Below, in pieces: positions 1 through 5,698 of a stretch of DNA of 13,447 nucleotides (the first letter of the stretch is position 1; every line of letters starts with the position of its first letter). The translations under genes were made by a program, and so were the position numbers. The notes under the pieces are model-generated. The model saw only the letters and a list, made by a program, of their open reading frames with translations, made no database searches and was not told the DNA's origin. Origin of the DNA: Neptuniibacter sp. (GTDB taxonomy: Bacteria > Pseudomonadota > Gammaproteobacteria > Pseudomonadales > Balneatricaceae); assembly GCA_024686055.1 (NCBI GenBank), contig JAIBDV010000033.1:1-13447 (forward strand), in the 5' to 3' direction.

Positions 1-348
1 AAAGCGCGCGAAGTACCTGTCGCTATCCAGAAAGCTATGGAACAGGCTCGTCGTAACATGGTCACTGTTGACCTGAACGGCGACACCCTGCAGTACGCTG
101 TAAAAGCCCGTCACGGTGCTTCTAAGGTATACATGCAGCCTGCTTCCCAGGGTACTGGCGTAATTGCCGGTGGCGCGATGCGTGCCGTCCTGGAACTGGC
201 GGGTGTCCACAACGTACTGGCTAAATGCTATGGCTCTACTAACCCTGTGAACGTTGTTCGCGCGACCATTAAAGGTCTGGCGTCAATGAATGCACCGGAA
301 GATGTAGCTGCTAAGCGTGGCAAGTCTGTAGCAGACATTCTGGGGTAA
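1..348 (+). CDS. rpsE: 30S ribosomal protein S5, 3' part only
   Basis: The first 115 codons in view are the C-terminal two thirds of ribosomal protein S5, a small-subunit protein near the mRNA entry and decoding region that affects translational fidelity. The reading frame is open from base 1 (K-A-R-E-V-P) and the gene starts upstream of the window. Recognisable S5 stretches are VYMQPASQGTGVIAGGAMRA, the nearly invariant GSTNPVNVVRATI, and the end AAKRGKSVADILG. It ends with TAA at 346-348, six bases before rpmD, as expected inside the spc operon. An ATG at 37 is an internal methionine (KAMEQARRNM), not a start. Identity is by direct similarity to the well-known E. coli protein. Confidence 0.97.
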   Translation, partial: KAREVPVAIQKAMEQARRNMVTVDLNGDTLQYAVKARHGASKVYMQPASQGTGVIAGGAMRAVLELAGVHNVLAKCYGSTNPVNVVRATIKGLASMNAPEDVAAKRGKSVADILG

Positions 349-354
349 TTGACA

Positions 355-537
355 ATGGCGAAGAAAATTCAGGTAACGCTGGTGCGCAGCACGATTGGTA
401 CGCTGCCAAAGCACAAGCTCTGCGTGAAAGGTCTCGGCCTGCGTCGTATTAACCACACTGTAGAAGTGGAAGATACCCCAGCAGTTCGCGGCATGATCAA
501 CAAAGTCAGCTACATGGTACGTGTAGAAGGCGAGTAA
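355..537 (+). CDS. rpmD: 50S ribosomal protein L30
   Basis: A 60-residue L30, a small large-subunit protein. The sequence follows the family along its whole length: start MAKKIQVTLVRS, then LPKHK, the LGLRRINHTVEVEDTPA core, and the end RGMINKVSYMVRVE. E. coli L30 is 59 residues, so the length is normal. I chose the ATG at 355, which gives the canonical MAK start. An in-frame TTG at 349 would add two residues without family support. The ribosome binding sequence must lie in the end of rpsE (GGGGT at 342-346) and is weak, so translation is probably coupled to rpsE, six bases upstream. Confidence 0.97.
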   Translation: MAKKIQVTLVRSTIGTLPKHKLCVKGLGLRRINHTVEVEDTPAVRGMINKVSYMVRVEGE

Positions 538-549
538 GGGAGTTCACAA

Positions 550-984
550 ATGCGTTTGAACACTCTGAGCCCTGGTGAGGGCGCCAAGCACGCACCGAAA
601 CGCGTTGGTCGCGGTATCGGTTCCGGCTTGGGCAAGACCTGTGGTCGCGGCCACAAAGGTCAGAAATCCCGCTCCGGCGGTTCCGTGAAGCCAGGTTTTG
701 AAGGCGGTCAGATGCCTCTGCAGCGTCGTCTGCCAAAATTTGGTTTCACTTCTCGTCAGGCTCGTTACGTGGCGGAAATCCGTCTGAACGAACTGGCGAA
801 GATCGGTGCTGAAGTTATCGATCTGGCAGCTCTGAAAGATGCCGACATCATCAAAAACGAGATCAAGAAAGCTCGTGTGATTCTGTCTGGCGAAATCACG
901 AAAGCGGTTACCGTTAAAGGTCTGAAAGTGACCAAAGGCGCGCAGGCTGCAATCGAAGCTGCTGGCGGTAAAGTCGAGGCGTAA
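550..984 (+). CDS. rplO: 50S ribosomal protein L15
   Basis: A 144-residue L15, the usual bacterial length, which binds 23S rRNA in large-subunit assembly. The N terminus MRLNTLSPGEGAK and the basic glycine-rich extension (RVGRGIGSGLGKTCGRGHKG, about residues 19-38) are diagnostic. The C-terminal half carries the globular fold, ending in AIEAAGGKVEA. A ribosome binding sequence (AAGGGAG) sits just before the ATG, overlapping the end of rpmD 12 bases upstream. The stop codon TAA directly abuts the secY ATG, the standard spc operon order rpmD-rplO-secY. Confidence 0.98.
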   Translation: MRLNTLSPGEGAKHAPKRVGRGIGSGLGKTCGRGHKGQKSRSGGSVKPGFEGGQMPLQRRLPKFGFTSRQARYVAEIRLNELAKIGAEVIDLAALKDADIIKNEIKKARVILSGEITKAVTVKGLKVTKGAQAAIEAAGGKVEA

Positions 985-2313
985 ATGGCTAAACAAGGAC
1001 AAATACCAGCGGGTATGCAGAGCGGACTGGGCGAGCTGTGGTCTCGTCTGAGGTTCGTCCTGTTGGCGATCATCGTTTACCGTATTGGTGCTCATATACC
1101 AGTACCCGGTATTAACCCTGATCGCCTCGCTGCGCTGTTTGAACAGAACCAGGGGACCATTCTCAGTCTCTTCAATATGTTCTCCGGTGGTGCACTGGAG
1201 CGCATGAGTATTCTGGCACTGGGCATCATGCCGTATATCTCTGCATCGATTATTATGCAGTTGATGACGGTGGTCAGCCCGCAGCTAGAGCAGTTGAAGA
1301 AAGAAGGCGAGGCAGGTCGACGCAAAATTAATCAGTACACCCGTTACGGTACCGTACTCCTGGCGACTGTACAGTCGTTTGGTATGGCCGTGGGTCTGGC
1401 AAACCAGGGCGTAGCCTTCGCAGCTGATGTCAGCTTCTACTTTGTAGCGGTCGTGACACTAGTTTCAGGTGCTGTGTTCCTGATGTGGCTGGGCGAGCAG
1501 GTAACTGAGCGTGGTATCGGTAACGGTATCTCTATTCTGATCTTCGCTGGTATTGTGGCGGGTTTGCCTAGCGCAATCGGCCAGTCCTTCGAAGCTGCTC
1601 GACAAGGTGATCTGAATATCCTGGCGCTGCTGGCTATTGCAGTTCTTGCGGTCGCTACGGTGGGGTTTGTTGTGTTCATGGAGCGCGGTCAGCGCCGGAT
1701 CACAATAAACTACGCCAAGCGTCAGCAGGGACGGCGTGTATACGCAGCTCAGACCAGTCACCTGCCGCTGAAAGTGAACATGGCGGGCGTAATCCCGCCG
1801 ATCTTTGCATCCAGTATTCTGCTGTTCCCGGCCTCTATTGGTCAGTGGTTCGGTCAGACTGAAGGTATGGAATGGTTACAGAACGTAGCGCTTGCGCTGG
1901 GTCCTGGTCAGCCGCTGTACATTCTGCTGTTCGCAATCTGCATCGTGTTTTTCTGCTACTTCTACACTGCGATTGTTTTCAATCCGAAAGATGTAGCAGA
2001 TAACTTGAAAAAATCTGGAGCCTTCATCCCGGGTATTCGCCCAGGTGAGCAGTCTGCACGATATGTAGACACCGTACTGAGCCGCCTGACATTGTTCGGC
2101 GCACTGTACATCACAGCGGTATCTCTGATGCCTCAGTTCCTGGTCGTGGCCTGGAACATCCCATTCTACTTCGGTGGCACTTCGCTACTGATCGTAGTGG
2201 TGGTGGTGATGGACTTTATGGCGCAGGTGCAATCGCATCTGATGTCACACCAGTACGAATCACTGATGAAGAAATCCAACTTGAAAGGTGGTGGCGCAGG
2301 TTTCATGCGCTAA
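985..2313 (+). CDS. secY: Preprotein translocase channel subunit SecY
   Basis: The 442-residue pore subunit of the SecYEG inner-membrane translocon (E. coli SecY has 443). It conducts secretory proteins across, and membrane proteins into, the inner membrane. The sequence is a ten-helix membrane protein. The first helix follows a short cytoplasmic N terminus (RFVLLAIIVYRIGAHIPVPG). The plug region and second helix contain LFNMFSGGALERMSI and the signature PYISASIIMQL. The large cytoplasmic loops that contact SecA and the ribosome are visible as RRITINYAKRQQGRRVY and as SGAFIPGIRPGEQSARY. The start codon touches the rplO stop with no gap, and GAGG at 976-979 inside rplO serves as ribosome binding site, so translational coupling to rplO is likely. 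Confidence 0.98.
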   Translation: MAKQGQIPAGMQSGLGELWSRLRFVLLAIIVYRIGAHIPVPGINPDRLAALFEQNQGTILSLFNMFSGGALERMSILALGIMPYISASIIMQLMTVVSPQLEQLKKEGEAGRRKINQYTRYGTVLLATVQSFGMAVGLANQGVAFAADVSFYFVAVVTLVSGAVFLMWLGEQVTERGIGNGISILIFAGIVAGLPSAIGQSFEAARQGDLNILALLAIAVLAVATVGFVVFMERGQRRITINYAKRQQGRRVYAAQTSHLPLKVNMAGVIPPIFASSILLFPASIGQWFGQTEGMEWLQNVALALGPGQPLYILLFAICIVFFCYFYTAIVFNPKDVADNLKKSGAFIPGIRPGEQSARYVDTVLSRLTLFGALYITAVSLMPQFLVVAWNIPFYFGGTSLLIVVVVVMDFMAQVQSHLMSHQYESLMKKSNLKGGGAGFMR

Positions 2314-2330
2314 CACTGGAGGACTAGATC

Positions 2331-2447
2331 ATGAAAGTACGTGCATCTGTTAAAAAGATTTGCCGTAACTGCAAGATCGTTCGTCGCAACGGTACAGTAC
2401 GCGTGATCTGCAAAGTAGAGCCGCGTCATAAGCAGCGTCAGGGTTAA
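2331..2447 (+). CDS. rpmJ: 50S ribosomal protein L36
   Basis: A 38-residue L36, the smallest ribosomal protein. It reads MKVRASVKKICRNCKIVRRN followed by GTVRVICKVEPRHKQRQG and ends at TAA 2445-2447. Cys11, Cys14, Cys27 and His33 form the complete CCCH zinc ribbon, so this is the zinc-binding paralogue type rather than the zinc-free form made under zinc starvation. A very good ribosome binding site (GGAGGA, 2318-2323) precedes the ATG, 17 bases after secY. It is the last gene of the spc operon, as in E. coli. No intrinsic terminator follows, so read-through into the alpha operon is expected. Confidence 0.97.
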   Translation: MKVRASVKKICRNCKIVRRNGTVRVICKVEPRHKQRQG

Positions 2448-2463
2448 ACCTCTGACTTTGGTT

Positions 2464-2524
2464 GTAGGGGCGCGCACAGACTTGCTTTAATTTTGAGCAG
2501 GGTGTAGTATTGCGCGCCTTCTAC
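2464..2524. repeat. Inverted repeat bracketing the alpha operon promoter
   Basis: GTAGGGGCGCGCA at 2464-2476 is nearly the reverse complement of TGCGCGCCTTCTAC at 2511-2524. The eight-base core GGCGCGCA/TGCGCGCC is perfect, and GTAG/CTAC pair at the base with a small asymmetric bulge between. The 34-base interval holds the -35 and -10 elements of the promoter into rpsM. Only a transcript reading through from rpmJ would contain both arms. No T-run follows the second arm, so it is not an intrinsic terminator. A processing site or a protein-binding dyad is possible but unproven. Confidence 0.6.
2482..2518 (+). promoter_or_regulatory. Sigma-70 promoter of the alpha operon, GC-rich discriminator
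   Basis: The -35 hexamer TTGCTT (2482-2487) and -10 hexamer TAGTAT (2505-2510) are separated by an ideal 17 bp. They lie 80 bp before rpsM, where the alpha operon promoter sits in E. coli. Transcription should begin near 2517. The stretch between -10 and the start, TGCGCG, is strongly GC-rich. Such discriminators are the known hallmark of stable-RNA and ribosomal protein promoters repressed by ppGpp and DksA. Stringent control here is inferred from that feature. Confidence 0.75.
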
Positions 2525-2543
2525 GAACGAAACGAATTGATCT

Positions 2544-2621
2544 TTGGCTTCGACCCTCAGGTGGTTGAAGACCAATAGGAGTAAGTTGAATGGCCCGTAT
2601 AGCTGGCGTCAATATTCCTGA
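2544..2621 (+). promoter_or_regulatory. Probable S4-binding leader (alpha operon pseudoknot) with rpsM ribosome binding site
   Basis: An imperfect hairpin lies directly upstream of the rpsM ribosome binding site: TTGG (2544-2547) plus CTTCGACC (2548-2555) pairs with GGTTGAAG (2563-2570) and CCAA (2572-2575), with one G-U pair and one bulged A. The seven-base loop contains TCAGG (2557-2561), which is exactly complementary to CCTGA at 2617-2621 in rpsM codons 10-11. This would make a pseudoknot around the ribosome binding site AGGAG (2577-2581) and the start codon. In E. coli, S4 represses this operon by binding a pseudoknot of that general topology. The primary sequence is not the E. coli one, so the assignment is by position and topology. 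Confidence 0.55.
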
Positions 2622-2946
2622 CAATAAGCATGCGGTTATCTCCCTGACTTATGTCTACGGGGTTGGCCGCACGACTGCTAAACAAATCTGCGAGAACTGC
2701 GGCATTGCACAGGACATCAAAATTGGTGATCTGTCCGAAGAGCAGCTGGATAGCGTTCGTGGTGAAGTAGCGAAGCTGACTGTTGAAGGCGATCTTCGCC
2801 GTGAAGTCTCAATGAACATCAAGCGTCTTATGGATATGGGTAGCTTCCGTGGTATTCGCCACCGTCGCAACCTGCCGGCCCGCGGACAGCGTAGCAAAAC
2901 AAATGCTCGCACCCGTAAAGGTCCGCGCAAGCCGATCCGTAAGTAA
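2590..2946 (+). CDS. rpsM: 30S ribosomal protein S13
   Basis: A 118-residue S13, identical in length to E. coli S13. It is a small-subunit head protein that contacts the P-site tRNA and bridges to the large subunit. The start MARIAGVNIPDNKHAVISLT is canonical. The helix-two-turns-helix region (YGVGRTTAKQICENCGI) and the basic C-terminal tail (RRNLPARGQRSKTNARTRKG, then PRKPIRK) are all present. It is the first gene of the alpha operon. The ATG is eight bases after AGGAG at 2577-2581, and the gap to rpsK is 25 bases. Its initiation region is the expected target of S4 feedback. Confidence 0.98.
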   Translation: MARIAGVNIPDNKHAVISLTYVYGVGRTTAKQICENCGIAQDIKIGDLSEEQLDSVRGEVAKLTVEGDLRREVSMNIKRLMDMGSFRGIRHRRNLPARGQRSKTNARTRKGPRKPIRK

Positions 2947-2971
2947 GTGGTAAGCGATAGGAATTCCTAAT

Positions 2972-3361
2972 ATGGCAAAGCCAGGTAATCGCACTCGTAA
3001 GAAAGTGAAAAAGCAGGTAGCAGATGGCTTCGCGCACATCCATGCCTCTTTTAACAACACAATCATTACTCTTACTGATCGCCAGGGCAATACTCTGTCA
3101 TGGGCAACTTCCGGTGGCTCCGGCTTCCGTGGTTCCCGTAAGAGCACCCCGTTCGCAGCACAGGTTGCTGCTGAACGCGCGGGCGTTGCAGCACAAGAGT
3201 ATGGTCTGAAAAATCTCGACGTGTTTGTAAAAGGTCCAGGACCAGGTCGTGAATCTGCAGTGCGTGCTTTGAACGCATGTGGCTACAAGATCGCAAACAT
3301 CACCGACGTGACGCCAATCCCTCATAATGGTTGCCGTCCGCCGAAGAAACGTCGCGTTTAA
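2972..3361 (+). CDS. rpsK: 30S ribosomal protein S11
   Basis: A 129-residue S11, the usual length, part of the small-subunit platform near the E site. Family stretches seen are VADGFAHIHASFNNTIITLTD, ATSGGSGFRGSRKSTPFAAQ, VKGPGPGRESAVRAL and the end TPIPHNGCRPPKKRRV. The asparagine in HNGCRPP is the position known in E. coli to convert to isoaspartate. The gene begins 25 bases after rpsM, and its stop is 15 bases before rpsD. Confidence 0.98.
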   Translation: MAKPGNRTRKKVKKQVADGFAHIHASFNNTIITLTDRQGNTLSWATSGGSGFRGSRKSTPFAAQVAAERAGVAAQEYGLKNLDVFVKGPGPGRESAVRALNACGYKIANITDVTPIPHNGCRPPKKRRV

Positions 3362-3376
3362 TCTGGAGACAGTAAT

Positions 3377-3997
3377 ATGGCTCGTTATCTTGGACCAAAG
3401 TGCAAACTGTCTCGTCGGGAAGGTACTGACCTTTTCCTGAAGAGCGGTGTACGCGCGCTGGACAGCAAATGTAAAGCTGAAACAGTGCCTGGTGTACATG
3501 GTGCCCGTCGTAGCCGTTTGTCCGACTACGGACTGCAGCTGCGAGAAAAACAGAAAGTACGTCGCATGTACGGTGTGCTGGAACGTCAGTTCCGTGGCTA
3601 CTACAAAGAAGCGGCTCGCCGCACTGGTGCTACAGGTGAAAACCTGCTCCAGCTGCTGGAAGGCCGTCTGGACAATGTAGTATATCGTATGGGTTTCGGT
3701 TCTACTCGTTCCGAAGCGCGTCAGGTGGTTTCTCATCGCCAGATCACAGTGAATGGCCAGGTTGTGAACATCGCTTCCTTCCAGGTTAAAGCTGGCGATG
3801 TGGTTGCCGTACGTGAAAAAGCCAAAACTCAGCTGCGTATTAAAAACGCACTGGATCTGGCTGGTCAGCGTACTGCTGTTGAGTGGGTAGAAGTTGATTC
3901 TGCGAAAATGGAAGGTACTTTTAAAGCATCTCCAGAGCGTAGCGATCTGTCTGCCGACATCAACGAACACCTGATTGTCGAGCTGTACTCTAAGTAA
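3377..3997 (+). CDS. rpsD: 30S ribosomal protein S4, assembly protein and operon repressor
   Basis: A 206-residue S4, exactly the E. coli length. S4 binds the 5' domain of 16S rRNA early in assembly and, when in excess, represses its own operon by binding the leader mRNA. The N-terminal region reads MARYLGPKCKLSRREGTDLF. The S4 RNA-binding fold at about residues 94-155 includes ENLLQLLEGRLDNVVYRMGF, SEARQVVSHRQITVNGQVVN and VKAGDVVAVREKAK. The end ERSDLSADINEHLIVELYSK is invariant. The zinc-binding cysteine cluster found in some S4 proteins is absent, as in E. coli. It sits third in the operon, ahead of rpoA with a 30-base AT-rich gap. Confidence 0.98.
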   Translation: MARYLGPKCKLSRREGTDLFLKSGVRALDSKCKAETVPGVHGARRSRLSDYGLQLREKQKVRRMYGVLERQFRGYYKEAARRTGATGENLLQLLEGRLDNVVYRMGFGSTRSEARQVVSHRQITVNGQVVNIASFQVKAGDVVAVREKAKTQLRIKNALDLAGQRTAVEWVEVDSAKMEGTFKASPERSDLSADINEHLIVELYSK

Positions 3998-4027
3998 CAC
4001 TTGAACTCTTTTTATTGGTGAAATTTT

Positions 4028-5032
4028 ATGCAGCGTTCGGTTAACGAGTTTCTGAGTCCTCGTCATATTGATGTCCAGGAAATTAGTCAAACTCGTGCGA
4101 AAGTGACCCTTGAGCCGCTCGAGCGCGGCTTCGGCCATACGCTCGGCAATGCTCTACGTCGTATCCTTCTCTCTTCTATGCCAGGTTGTGCAATTACAGA
4201 AGTTGAGATCGAAGGCGTGCTGCATGAGTATAGCGCCATTGAAGGGGTCCAGGAGGATGTCATTGAGATCCTCCTGAACCTCAAAGGCGTGGCTGTGGCA
4301 CTGCACAACAGTGACGATGTCACGCTGACTCTGAGCAAAAGTGAAGCAGGCCCTGTTACAGCGGGTGATATTCAGCTGAATCAGGATGTTGAGATCGCTA
4401 ACCCGGAGCATGTGATTGCCCACCTGAATGAAGGTGCCAATCTGAACATGCAACTGCGGATTACGCGTGGTCGTGGTTATGTACCAGCTGATGTACGTAA
4501 CAATGATGACGAAGAAACCCGCGCGATTGGCCGTCTGCAACTTGATGCGACTTACAGCCCGGTTCGCCGTCTGTCCTACGTGGTCGAAAGTGCCCGCGTA
4601 GAACAGCGTACTGACCTGGATAAGCTGGTTATCGACATCGAGTCTAACGGCACAATTGATCCGGAAGAGTGCATCCGTCGTGCTGCTACAATCTTGCAGC
4701 AGCAACTGGTAGTGTTCGTCGACCTTGAAGACGGCGCAGACCAGGCGAAGGATGAGCCACAGGAACCGGAAATTGATCCGATCCTGTTGCGTCCTGTAGA
4801 CGATCTGGAACTGACTGTACGTTCTGCTAACTGTCTGAAAGCGGAACAGATCTACTATATCGGTGATCTGATCCAGCGGACAGAAGTAGAACTGCTGAAA
4901 ACCCCTAACCTGGGCAAGAAGTCACTGACTGAGATCAAAGACGTACTTGCGTCCAAAGGTCTGTCTCTGGGCATGCGTCTTGAAAACTGGCCACCGGCCA
5001 GCCTCAAGAACGACGACAAAGTCGCGTCCTGA
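4028..5032 (+). CDS. rpoA: RNA polymerase alpha subunit
   Basis: A 334-residue alpha subunit (E. coli 329). The N-terminal domain (about 1-235) starts assembly of the polymerase by dimerising and binding beta and beta'. It shows LEPLERGFGHTLGNALRRIL, SMPGCAITEVEIEGVLHEYS and the beta'-contact stretch NGTIDPEECIRRAATIL. An acidic linker (DQAKDEPQEPEIDP) leads to the C-terminal domain (about 250-325), which contacts UP elements and activators. Arg265 in LTVRSANCLKAE falls at the same residue number as the E. coli DNA-contact arginine. The tail LKNDDKVAS is a few residues longer than in E. coli. The ribosome binding site before the ATG is weak (GGTGA) in an AT-rich gap. rplQ follows 38 bases later. 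Confidence 0.98.
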   Translation: MQRSVNEFLSPRHIDVQEISQTRAKVTLEPLERGFGHTLGNALRRILLSSMPGCAITEVEIEGVLHEYSAIEGVQEDVIEILLNLKGVAVALHNSDDVTLTLSKSEAGPVTAGDIQLNQDVEIANPEHVIAHLNEGANLNMQLRITRGRGYVPADVRNNDDEETRAIGRLQLDATYSPVRRLSYVVESARVEQRTDLDKLVIDIESNGTIDPEECIRRAATILQQQLVVFVDLEDGADQAKDEPQEPEIDPILLRPVDDLELTVRSANCLKAEQIYYIGDLIQRTEVELLKTPNLGKKSLTEIKDVLASKGLSLGMRLENWPPASLKNDDKVAS

Positions 5033-5070
5033 GTCAGTGACTACAACACTCGTTTGGTAAGGATTTAAAC

Positions 5071-5454
5071 ATGCGTCATCGTAAATCTGGTCGCAAATTT
5101 AGCCGTACCAGTGCGCACCGCAAAGCGATGTTTAAGAACATGGCAGTTTCCCTGTTCGAGCATGAGCTGATTAAAACCACTCTGCCGAAAGCGAAGGAAC
5201 TGCGTAGCTATGCTGAGCCGCTGATTACACTGGCGAAGGACGACTCTGTCGCCAATCGCCGTCTGGCATTCGCGCGTACTCGCAGCAAAGAAGCTGTTGG
5301 TAAACTGTTTAACGAACTGGGCCCGCGCTACGCGGCTCGTCCAGGTGGTTATGTTCGTATCCTCAAGTGCGGTTTCCGCGCTGGTGATAACGCACCTATG
5401 GCCTACGTTGAGCTGGTTGACCGTCCAGTAGCTTCCGAGTCTGCTGAAGATTAA
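5071..5454 (+). CDS. rplQ: 50S ribosomal protein L17
   Basis: A 127-residue L17, the E. coli length, located near the peptide exit tunnel of the large subunit. The N terminus MRHRKSGRKFSRTSAHRKAM and the following FKNMAVSLFEHELIKTTLPKA are diagnostic, as is PGGYVRILKCGFRAGDNAPM near the end. It has a good ribosome binding site (AAGGA at 5058-5062). It is the last gene of the alpha operon, and a strong terminator starts 17 bases after its stop codon. Confidence 0.98.
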   Translation: MRHRKSGRKFSRTSAHRKAMFKNMAVSLFEHELIKTTLPKAKELRSYAEPLITLAKDDSVANRRLAFARTRSKEAVGKLFNELGPRYAARPGGYVRILKCGFRAGDNAPMAYVELVDRPVASESAED

Positions 5455-5470
5455 TCTTCAACAGACAAAT

Positions 5471-5499
5471 AAAAAACCCGGCTGATGCCGGGTTTTTTT
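5471..5499 (+). terminator. Intrinsic terminator of the alpha operon
   Basis: A perfect stem AAAAAACCCGGC (5471-5482) / GCCGGGTTTTTT (5487-5498) with loop TGAT and a seven-T run lies just after rplQ. Because the left arm starts with an A-run, it could also stop transcription on the opposite strand and so serve as a backstop for uvrA. Confidence 0.95.
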
Positions 5500-5504
5500 G
5501 TGCC

Positions 5505-5513
5505 TGTGTATAA
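5505..5513 (-). promoter_or_regulatory. DnaA box, perfect
   Basis: The bottom strand reads TTATACACA, matching TTATNCACA at all positions and identical to the R2 box of E. coli oriC. It begins six bases after the T-run of the rplQ terminator. Confidence 0.65.
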
Positions 5514-5627
5514 GTTTTTCCAGCTTTATCCAGTCCTGCCTGAATAGAGTACGGATAGGCTTGTGGGTAATTATATCTTTGGGTAATGGCTAGTACCCAT
5601 CTGGTTGTATTACTTAGCTTCTGAGTT

Positions 5628-5636
5628 TTATCCACA
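5628..5636 (+). promoter_or_regulatory. DnaA box, perfect high-affinity form
   Basis: The top strand reads TTATCCACA, the highest-affinity DnaA box form (R1 and R4 of E. coli oriC). Its last base is the first A of the run that gives the uvrA terminator its U-tract, so DnaA bound here would sit at the point of uvrA transcript release. Confidence 0.65.
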
Positions 5637-5668
5637 AAAAAACCGACCCCCTTTGGAGTGCCGGTTTC
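5635..5668 (-). terminator. Intrinsic terminator of uvrA
   Basis: Read on the - strand, AAACCG is followed by an imperfect GC-rich hairpin with an AAAG loop, closes with CGGTTT, and continues into seven T (A-run at 5636-5642 on the + strand). It lies about 30 bases past the uvrA stop. The upper stem has one or two mismatches or G-U pairs, so it may be weaker than the rplQ terminator. The + strand side has only three T and is unlikely to act in that direction. Confidence 0.75.
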
Positions 5669-5676
5669 TGCTGCGC

Positions 5677-5685
5677 TGTGAATAA
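5677..5685 (-). promoter_or_regulatory. DnaA box, perfect, part of an inverted pair
   Basis: The bottom strand reads TTATTCACA, a perfect match to TTATNCACA. It faces a weaker top-strand box TTATCCAAG at 5695-5703, and the two share the dyad described separately. Confidence 0.6.
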
Positions 5686-5698
5686 CTTTACAAGTTAT
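5682..5698. repeat. Perfect dyad at the uvrA stop codon
   Basis: ATAACTT (5682-5688) and AAGTTAT (5692-5698) are perfect reverse complements around the three bases TAC. The right arm contains the uvrA stop codon (5695-5697). The arms are the inner parts of two inverted DnaA-like boxes, 5677-5685 and 5695-5703. An mRNA hairpin at the end of uvrA is the other reading, though no U-run follows it directly. Confidence 0.6.

Noticed and set aside
349..354. TTG at 349 as start of rpmD
   Set aside because: The ATG at 355 gives the canonical MAK start of L30.
544..1095. A 183-codon - strand open frame opposite rplO
   Set aside because: It is the complement of a confident ribosomal protein gene and runs into secY, with no independent support.
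3098..4138. A 346-codon open frame on the - strand opposite rpsK, rpsD and the start of rpoA
   Set aside because: It lies antisense to three certain genes, its product has no family look, and its length follows from the strong codon bias of ribosomal genes.
5570..5575. TATAAT on the - strand in the rplQ-uvrA gap as a promoter for a small RNA
   Set aside because: No -35 at 16-18 bp and no matching terminator or conserved structure downstream. The hexamer is expected in an AT-rich stretch.
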